From the NCBI GenBank assembly GCA_938003565.1, contig CALKYB010000337.1:1-7097 (forward strand): 7,097 nucleotides of DNA. The letters run 5' to 3'. Position numbers and translations under genes: made by a program. A model generated the notes under the pieces. That model was not told the DNA's origin and ran no database searches. It saw only the letters and a program-made list of their open reading frames with translations. Positions 1 to 5,752 of the stretch are shown here, piece by piece (position 1 is the first letter of the stretch; each line of letters starts with the position of its first letter). The DNA is from an uncultured bacterium. GTDB taxonomy: Bacteria; Bdellovibrionota_C; UBA2361; SZUA-149; CALKYB01.

Positions 1-114
1 AGCACCACCTAAAGCTCCAGCGGCAGCACCAACCGCAGTTCCCGCCCCAGGGTCACCTGTCTGATTGCCGATAATAGCACCTAGGCCAGCTCAAGCAGCA
101 GCACCACCTAAAGC
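1..114. repeat. Direct repeat of 15 bases inside the glycine-zipper gene
   Basis: The 15-base string agcaccacctaaagc occurs at 1-15 and again at 100-114, a 99-base (33-codon) period. Both copies read Ala-Leu-Gly-Gly-Ala on the minus strand, one at the start of the first zipper helix and one at the end of the second. This is an internal repeat of the protein rather than a mobile sequence. It could also promote slippage or mis-assembly. Confidence 0.6.
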
Positions 115-201
115 ACCTGTTTGAGTGCTGTTAAAACCCGCTCCAGCACAAGAAGTCAGTGCCAATAATGATATGGCTGACAAACTAACTAAAACTTTCA
201 T
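1..201 (-). pseudogene. Glycine-zipper lipoprotein, 3' part off the edge, interrupted by in-frame TGA
   Basis: The reading frame begins MKVLVSLSAISLLALTSC, a classic lipoprotein signal: one Lys, a hydrophobic core and an LTSC lipobox with Cys18 as the lipidation site and Ala at +2. The mature part is rich in Gly and Ala and shows a GxxxG ladder at residues 29, 33, (37), 41, 45, 49, then 54, 58, 62, 66, as in glycine-zipper envelope proteins that insert helical hairpins in membranes. Codon 37 (positions 91-93) is TGA, but the frame stays open and zipper-like for 30 more codons to the window edge. I chose the ATG at 201 over the in-frame ATG at 207 because the GGAGGG ribosome site lies 8 bases before the former and only 2 before the latter. 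It may be a pseudogene, a sequencing error or a readthrough gene. If the stop is real, only 36 residues are made. Exact function unknown; no partner gene is visible. Confidence 0.75.
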
Positions 202-209
202 TTTCATTT

Positions 210-215
210 CCCTCC
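210..215 (-). promoter_or_regulatory. Ribosome binding site of the glycine-zipper lipoprotein
   Basis: On the minus strand the sequence is GGAGGG, a near-perfect Shine-Dalgarno. It is 8 bases upstream of the ATG at 201 and only 2 bases from the ATG at 207, so it selects 201 as the start. It is the strongest ribosome site in the window, which suggests the gene is, or recently was, well expressed. Confidence 0.75.
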
Positions 216-222
216 AGTCGAT

Positions 223-240
223 TAACCACCAAATTGGTTA
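223..240. repeat. Inverted repeat just upstream of the lipoprotein ribosome site
   Basis: TAACCA, six bases, then TGGTTA form a perfect 6-base inverted repeat ending 8 bases upstream of the GGAGGG site. If transcribed it would make a small hairpin in the leader; as DNA it could be a repressor-type operator. I cannot tell which, and a repeat this short can occur by chance. Confidence 0.35.
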
Positions 241-278
241 CTACTATGCAGCTTAAGAGCTATAAATTAAAATTACAA

Positions 279-284
279 ATTATA
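279..284 (-). promoter_or_regulatory. Possible -10 box for the glycine-zipper lipoprotein
   Basis: A perfect TATAAT reads on the minus strand about 78 bases upstream of the start codon at 201, inside a very AT-rich stretch. No good -35 box lies at 16-18 bases; the nearest TTGGAT (306-311) is 21 bases away. In DNA this AT-rich such a match is weak evidence. Confidence 0.25.
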
Positions 285-644
285 ATTAATATAACTATTT
301 AATTTATCCAACCAGGCCTTTTCAGAGCTAAACCTGTATCTGAGCATTCAACAAAAAACTCCTGGACCTAATATTTTTGGCTCTACTAATAATTAATTTT
401 GAGTATTAACGATACGGAAAAACTAACCATTTCCAAACTCTCATAATAGACGACTGCGAACCTGTTTATATTCTATATAGTGGTAGGGGCATATAAAATA
501 TAAATTATTAGAAGCTATCCCAAAATAGTCTGTCTTGAGTCGAAGTTACTAGAACCCTTACGTATCTGGTATAACTTCTGACCCAAGCAGCTCACTAGAG
601 GAGAATTTTTATTAAAGGACTCTCTTCAAACTCCACTACCAATC

Positions 645-1148
645 TCAAGAAACCACTACCCTGCCCTGAGACTTTGGGTCACCAACATCAGTAAACAATA
701 AGCGGAACATTAATATCGTAACCCCGACTGATATAGCACTGTCAGCAATATTAAAGGCTGGCCAGTGGTAGTCTCCCCAAAACACATCAAGAAAATCAAC
801 TACTCCATCATACCTAAAACGATCAATTAAATTGCCAACTGCTCCCGCTAGTATAGCAGTAAGCGCAACCTGAGAAGGTCGATCCTCTTTGGTTTCTTTC
901 ATCATGTAAAACACAACTCCAAGCGCAAGCAAAGAAACAGAAAATAACGCTAGTCGCCTTTGAAAGTCAGGCAAACCAGCAAACATTCCAAACGCAGCAC
1001 CTGGATTATAGACCAAAGTGAAGTTAAATAAATTCTCAATCACGTTAACTGTCTCTCCAACATAAAGTTTAGAGACAGCGGCTTTCTTACTGAACTGATC
1101 GGAGAACAGGGTTAAAAAAAACAGTAGGTAAAGTGACCAGTTTTTCAT
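645..1148 (-). CDS. lspA: Lipoprotein signal peptidase (signal peptidase II)
   Basis: This integral inner-membrane aspartic protease removes the signal peptide of prolipoproteins just before the lipid-modified Cys. The 167-residue length is normal for the family. Four hydrophobic segments are visible at roughly 4-15, 66-83, 92-108 and 131-152. Family signatures are all present: SDQFSK near residue 15, NPGAAFG at 48-54, GNLIDR at 105-110 with catalytic Asp109, and FNIAD at 132-136 with catalytic Asp136. The start is supported by an AGGA six bases upstream. The gene begins 17 bases after the ileS stop on the same strand, the common ileS-lspA arrangement, so it is probably co-transcribed with ileS. 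It ends with TGA, and a TAG follows three codons later in frame. The two putative lipoproteins in this window are likely substrates. Confidence 0.97.
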   Translation of the reverse strand: MKNWSLYLLFFLTLFSDQFSKKAAVSKLYVGETVNVIENLFNFTLVYNPGAAFGMFAGLPDFQRRLALFSVSLLALGVVFYMMKETKEDRPSQVALTAILAGAVGNLIDRFRYDGVVDFLDVFWGDYHWPAFNIADSAISVGVTILMFRLLFTDVGDPKSQGRVVVS

Positions 1149-1153
1149 AATTA

Positions 1154-1159
1154 TTCCTA
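1154..1159 (-). promoter_or_regulatory. Ribosome binding site of lspA
   Basis: On the minus strand TAGGAA lies in the 17-base gap between the ileS stop and the lspA start. Its AGGA core is six bases from the ATG. This supports the start at 1148 and independent translation initiation within the operon. Confidence 0.6.
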
Positions 1160-1165
1160 AACTTG

Positions 1166-4100
1166 CTAATCAATAACTTTTGAAAGACAAACCATGATAT
1201 TCTTTCCATCAATTTCTTGAGAGAAAATATTCTGAGACTCAGAATCCTCTTTCAATTCGTCTTCTGAATCAATTTTCAACAGCTCTAAAGTTAAAGTCTC
1301 GGATCGAATATACTCTTCGTAATTACCTAAGGCTTTAGAAATATCTGGGCAATCAGTGGAAAACTTAAGTTTAATCCTATCGCTGACATGAAAATTAGAG
1401 TCCTTTCTCAATCTCTGAACTCTGTTCACAAACTCTCTAGCCAATCCTTCTGATTCCAATTCTGGCGTTAAGGACGTATCTAGAACAACTGTAATCTGCC
1501 CAGAGGAGGCGACGTTCTCAGCCCCATCACTTGCATCCCTTCGAACAATTATATCACCAGTTCCTAAGCTTATATTCTTAAAATCAAGCTTACCCCCTGT
1601 TTCAAAAGCTCGAATCTCATCAGTAGAAAGTCCTTGCACAAAGTTCCGGAGCTCCTTCATCCCAGATGAACCCAACTTTGGGCCCAAAACTTTTCCAAGT
1701 GCTTTAGTATTCAGAAGCGCTTTTAAGTTTACAACTCCTGTTTCATCACTACTATACTCAACACTTTTAATGTTGAGCTCTTCTCTAATATATGAATCAA
1801 AAGCCTTAACCCCTTCAAGAACACCAACTTCTGGATAGACTATTTTGACAGAAGCAAGCGGCTGCCTAACTTTCAAACCAAGATCATTTCTAAGACCACG
1901 ACTCAATAAAATAACCTCTTCAAATAACTCCATTGACTGCTCTAGGCCAGAATCAACTTGTACTCCTCTCAATTCTCCCGCTTCAGGAAATGGAGCCAAA
2001 TGAACACTTTGGCAATCAACATCCTTCATCCCCTCTGTAAGATTTAGAAAAATCTCTTCACTAATAAAAGGAGCTAGCGGAGCCAAAACTTGAGTAAACG
2101 AAACCAGAGCTTGGTGAAGAGTGGAGTAAGCATGCTGCTTATCTAATCTTTCAGCTTCAGTTTCTCCGCTCCAAAATCGTCTTCGATTAAGACGAATATA
2201 CCAATTCGTAAGCTGATCAACAAAATCCAAAATAGGTTGAACCGTAGCGTAAAGATGATACTCACCCATGGCAGAGTCAACCTTTTCCGTAAGCGATCCT
2301 ACTTTAGATAGAATCCACCTGTCCAAAAGATTATCAGATGGCTGCTCAGGAACATTATCCGGCGTCCATTTATCAACGAGCGCATATGTAACAAAAAAAT
2401 TATAAGCGTTCCAAAGAGGAAGTAACGTTTGTCTCACGACTTGTTGCACACCATCTTTACTAAACCTAAGCTCCTCACCACGAGTTGCCGCCGAAGAAAG
2501 TAAGTAAAGACGCATCGCATCAGCCCCCGACTCGTTCATAACTTCGTCTGGAGGTGGGTAATTTTGCAAGGACTTAGACATCTTCTTACCATCTTCAGCA
2601 AGAAGGATTCCATTTACGATTACATTCTTAAATGCAGGCTTTTCAAAAAGGGCTGTCGAGAGAATGAGCAAAGTATAAAACCAACCTCGAGTCTGATCCA
2701 AACCTTCAGCGATAAAATCAGCCGGGAAATTAGCCTCAAAAACTTCTTGATTCTCAAAAGGATAATGAGCCTGGGCATAAGGCATAGAGCCTGATTCAAA
2801 CCAACAATCCAAAACTTCATCTATTCGCTTCATGTCAGCGCCACAAGAGCCGCAGCTCATTGTTAGATCATCAATAAAGTGTCGGTGAAGGTCTGTAACT
2901 TTGGCTTTGGTTTTCTCCTCAAGCTCTGCCAACGAACCCAAACACTCGAGCTCACCACACCCAGAGCAGCGCCATACTGGAATCGGAGTGCCCCAAAACC
3001 GATTTCGAGAAATTGCCCAATCTCGAGCACCTTCTAACCACTTACCCATTCTACCATCACGCAGATGCTCAGGGACCCAGTGTATTTCTTTGTTAACTTT
3101 CTCTAGGTCATCACGAAACTTCTCAACATTAACAAACCAAGTAGGAATAGATTTATAAATTAAAGGAGTATCTGTGCGCCAACAAAAAGGATAGGAATGC
3201 TCAATTGTACGGTGGTCAACTAACCCACCATTTTCCTTAAGCCAAGCTACTATTTTTGAGTCCGCTTCTTTTACATTTAGTCCTGCGAAATCGCTAACTT
3301 CAGACTTAAACGACCCATCTTCATCTACAGGATCGATAATAGAAATTCCGTTAGCTTTAAAAATAGCTAAGTCATCTTCGCCAAAGCTAGCTAAATGAAC
3401 TAATCCAGTACCATCTCCCTCTGTTACATATTCCGCGGAATAGATCCTAAAGGCGTTTTTTTCCTTTTCTTCGGAAAAATAATTAAACAATGGTTCGTAT
3501 TCGATACCCACCGCTTCGGCTCCTGTAAATTCTAGTAGAGTCTTAAATTCACAGTCTTTAGGTAGTAAGGATTCCAATCGCTCGAGAGCCGCAACAAAAA
3601 CTTCGCCTGTATCAGCACGTTCCACCAACCCGTATTTTATCTCTGCTCCGACAGCGACCGCCATATTACTCGGCAATGTCCATGGAGTAGTAGTCCATAA
3701 GTATAGATAAATAGGATCGCTTGTGACTGCCAAAAACTTTTCAGGAATGCCACCAGTTGCCAATACTCTCACTGTAACTGCTGGATCTTGAACATTCTTA
3801 TAATTGAGGTTAGCTTCGAAATTACTAAGAGGCGTATTCATAGCCCACGAATAAGGAACACACTTAACTCCTTCATAAAGAAGCCCCTTATCCCACAAAC
3901 TTTTCACCACCCACCAAATAGACTCCATGAACTCTAGATCCATAGTTCTATACTGGCGTTCAAAGTCTACCCAACGTCCTGAACGCTCTAAGAATTGCTG
4001 CCACTCGCCGGTATAGCGTAAAACAATTTCGCGACAAGCCTCATTAAACTTATCAATTCCATAGTCAGTAATCGCTCTATTACCGTGCAAGTCTAGCTTT

Positions 4101-4423
4101 TTTTGAATTTCGAACTCTACGGGAACACCGTGGCAATCCCAACCACAACGGCGATCGACGTGGAAACCCTTCATGGTAAAAAACCTTCCGACGACATCTT
4201 TTATCGTTCCCGCCAAAAGATGACCGTAGTGAGGCAGACCAGTTGCAAAAGGAGGCCCATCATAAAAAACATATGAAGGGCGAGGTTCATCTCGAGCTGC
4301 TCCAGAAATACTTGAGCTCAAACTAGGATCTAGGGATTTTTGAAAGATCCCCTCCCGCTGCCAAAAAGCAAGTACTCTTTCCTCAAGGTCCGGGAATCTT
4401 ATTTCTTGTTCAACTGGCTTCAT
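1166..4423 (-). CDS. ileS: Isoleucyl-tRNA synthetase, type 2 (IleS2-like)
   Basis: This cytoplasmic class I synthetase charges tRNA-Ile with isoleucine using ATP. At 1085 residues it is slightly longer than the usual 1030-1060 of the type-2 form. The HIGH-type signature is PHYGH (64-68), followed by GWDCHGVPVE (94-103). The CP1 editing domain shows TTTPWTLPSN (244-253) and GTGLVH...FGEDD (338-351). A Cys cluster at 486/489/494 and a Cys pair at 524/527 look like zinc ligands. LDCWFESGSMPYAQ spans 538-551 and KMSKS is at 614-618. The anticodon-binding domain contains NWYIRLNRRRFW (740-751), and the C-terminal AREFVNRVQRLRK segment is typical of type 2. Known type-2 enzymes tend to resist mupirocin; that is family knowledge, not seen here. 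No Shine-Dalgarno precedes the ATG, which lies 14 bases after the upstream stop, so coupled translation is possible. There is no room for a T-box leader directly upstream. Confidence 0.97.
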   Translation of the reverse strand: MKPVEQEIRFPDLEERVLAFWQREGIFQKSLDPSLSSSISGAARDEPRPSYVFYDGPPFATGLPHYGHLLAGTIKDVVGRFFTMKGFHVDRRCGWDCHGVPVEFEIQKKLDLHGNRAITDYGIDKFNEACREIVLRYTGEWQQFLERSGRWVDFERQYRTMDLEFMESIWWVVKSLWDKGLLYEGVKCVPYSWAMNTPLSNFEANLNYKNVQDPAVTVRVLATGGIPEKFLAVTSDPIYLYLWTTTPWTLPSNMAVAVGAEIKYGLVERADTGEVFVAALERLESLLPKDCEFKTLLEFTGAEAVGIEYEPLFNYFSEEKEKNAFRIYSAEYVTEGDGTGLVHLASFGEDDLAIFKANGISIIDPVDEDGSFKSEVSDFAGLNVKEADSKIVAWLKENGGLVDHRTIEHSYPFCWRTDTPLIYKSIPTWFVNVEKFRDDLEKVNKEIHWVPEHLRDGRMGKWLEGARDWAISRNRFWGTPIPVWRCSGCGELECLGSLAELEEKTKAKVTDLHRHFIDDLTMSCGSCGADMKRIDEVLDCWFESGSMPYAQAHYPFENQEVFEANFPADFIAEGLDQTRGWFYTLLILSTALFEKPAFKNVIVNGILLAEDGKKMSKSLQNYPPPDEVMNESGADAMRLYLLSSAATRGEELRFSKDGVQQVVRQTLLPLWNAYNFFVTYALVDKWTPDNVPEQPSDNLLDRWILSKVGSLTEKVDSAMGEYHLYATVQPILDFVDQLTNWYIRLNRRRFWSGETEAERLDKQHAYSTLHQALVSFTQVLAPLAPFISEEIFLNLTEGMKDVDCQSVHLAPFPEAGELRGVQVDSGLEQSMELFEEVILLSRGLRNDLGLKVRQPLASVKIVYPEVGVLEGVKAFDSYIREELNIKSVEYSSDETGVVNLKALLNTKALGKVLGPKLGSSGMKELRNFVQGLSTDEIRAFETGGKLDFKNISLGTGDIIVRRDASDGAENVASSGQITVVLDTSLTPELESEGLAREFVNRVQRLRKDSNFHVSDRIKLKFSTDCPDISKALGNYEEYIRSETLTLELLKIDSEDELKEDSESQNIFSQEIDGKNIMVCLSKVID

Positions 4424-4437
4424 AAACTTAAACTAAA

Positions 4438-5745
4438 TTAACTTCTACAGAGATTTTCCAACCGAGCTTTTTCCAAATCCAACATCAAAACACTTCCACT
4501 TTTTTGCGTTGCCCACAAAACAGGTCTGGTTCTAGCACCCACCAAGCGAATCAATGGTTGCTTAAATATGGGGCTAGTTGCGATAATGTTTGGATCAAGA
4601 GTGTTGATACCAGGATCTCTTTTGACAATTGGGTTCTTACAGAAAAGACGAATTTTTTGACTTCTAGTTGCGACAGTTAAAAGCCTATCTTCTAACCCTA
4701 CCAATTCATTTAAATCAACAATACCCCCTTTACCCAACATGACTTTAGGCTGAGGTACCAAACCCCTTACCTTCCAGGGACGTAAAACACCATCAATAGT
4801 GAGAGAATATATCTCTTTTCCATCGTCAGTGAGGAGAAAGGAGACTATCTCCATCTCAAGGTTAGTTACCAACTTGGCAGACCTTGAGACACGAGATTTA
4901 TCAACTGCAGTGCTTTTGCTCCTCAAGCCCATCTCCTCTTCGGTCCGAATCAACCTCCAGACAATCACCCGCCCAGACCGCTCAGCAGCAAAAAAGACTT
5001 TACCCTCAGGATGAACCGCTAGGCCTACGATAGGAGAAACAGCTCCACTATACTCCTCAATTGCTTTTAAGGAGTTCTCACCAGCAAATTCCGAATTGGC
5101 AAGCTTCCAGGCGTAGATTTTTCCAGATCGCAATCCAAAAAATACAAATTCCCCCCTTGGATCCCAACTTAAATGTCCAACCCTCCCCCTTATGCGAGTA
5201 AGTTGATGAGTGAATTCTAAGGTTCGAAGATCAAGCAAAGACACCGATGAATATTGCCCCACAGCCAACGTACGTCCGTCGGGTGATAAAGCCAGCGTCA
5301 ATATTTCACGAGAACTTTCCGCAATAACTTCGGTGGTATGTATCTTTTTGCCGCTTGGATTTTCAATAATTCTACTTCTAACTATCTTTCCATCTAGCCC
5401 ACCAGAATACGATTCACTTCCCGTATCACTTACGACCAAAGCGTGGACTTCTCCTTGATGGGCCTGATGGCTGGTAAAACTGCTGCCTGAGAGCCGTTTA
5501 GCAGAAGATTCAGCTAAACCATCCTCAGAATCACTATCGAGCTCCGATAAATCCCTCGACAGGCTTCGACTGATTAGAGGTGCATCAGCCTTTTGTTCCA
5601 CTACTTGGGATTTAACTGATTGAAGGGTTGTTGTTTTGTCTGGTTTTACTCTACTATCAGGCCTAGAAGGGGCACAAGAAGACGCTAGAGCCAAGATCAC
5701 TGCTAAAAACAGTTTCGCCTCGTTATTATCGCAAAATTTAAGCAT
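4438..5745 (-). CDS. Putative WD40-like seven-bladed beta-propeller lipoprotein
   Basis: I do not recognise a named family. From the ATG at 5745 the protein has 435 residues. An N-terminal hydrophobic stretch (LFLAVILALASSC) ends in a lipobox with Cys24 and Ala at +2, predicting export and lipidation, probably to the outer membrane. A Ser/Asp/Glu-rich linker of about 70 residues follows. The rest shows seven WD40-like units, each with a strand, a turn such as SPDG, HPEG, TDDG or DPRG, and a closing strand ending in forms such as YAWKL, VIVWRL or RPWKV. Units start near residues 96, 142, 184, 235, 295, 339 and 394. This suggests a closed propeller acting as a binding platform. An upstream ATG at 5784 would add 13 residues before the signal peptide and overlap the helicase start; neither ATG has a ribosome site. 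It is first in the cluster with ileS and lspA; LspA would process it. Ligand unknown. Confidence 0.75.
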   Translation of the reverse strand: MLKFCDNNEAKLFLAVILALASSCAPSRPDSRVKPDKTTTLQSVKSQVVEQKADAPLISRSLSRDLSELDSDSEDGLAESSAKRLSGSSFTSHQAHQGEVHALVVSDTGSESYSGGLDGKIVRSRIIENPSGKKIHTTEVIAESSREILTLALSPDGRTLAVGQYSSVSLLDLRTLEFTHQLTRIRGRVGHLSWDPRGEFVFFGLRSGKIYAWKLANSEFAGENSLKAIEEYSGAVSPIVGLAVHPEGKVFFAAERSGRVIVWRLIRTEEEMGLRSKSTAVDKSRVSRSAKLVTNLEMEIVSFLLTDDGKEIYSLTIDGVLRPWKVRGLVPQPKVMLGKGGIVDLNELVGLEDRLLTVATRSQKIRLFCKNPIVKRDPGINTLDPNIIATSPIFKQPLIRLVGARTRPVLWATQKSGSVLMLDLEKARLENLCRS

Positions 5746-5752
5746 ATAAATA

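Larger units (their letters stand above)
202..644. other. AT-rich intergenic region between lspA and the lipoprotein gene
   Basis: No credible protein gene, tRNA or repeat array is seen in this stretch. The left end holds the leader signals of the glycine-zipper gene. The right end is the 3' flank of lspA, where I find no stem followed by a T-run that would count as an intrinsic terminator. A possible branched fold at 312-365 (outer CCAGG/CCTGG, inner TCAGA/TCTGA) is the only other structure noticed. Short reading frames here are under 30 codons and lack ribosome sites. Confidence 0.6.

Noticed and set aside
273..347. Minus-strand 24-codon frame starting MLRYRFSSEKAWLDK in the intergenic region
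   Set aside because: No ribosome site, a stop codon directly before the ATG, and it overlaps the possible -10 box. The next frame over is also open for about 22 codons, so openness here is not informative.
540..575. tRNA-like T-arm (GGGTTCTAGT on the minus strand)
   Set aside because: It departs from the GGTTCRANTCC pattern, and no acceptor stem or anticodon arm can be built around it.
601..645. Intrinsic terminator downstream of lspA
   Set aside because: A short GAGA/TCTC pairing exists but the loop is long, the stem is weak and no T-run follows it in the transcript direction.
2564..3158. Small open frames opposite or out of frame within ileS
   Set aside because: They have no ribosome sites, no recognisable domains, and lie fully within a gene whose protein motifs are intact.
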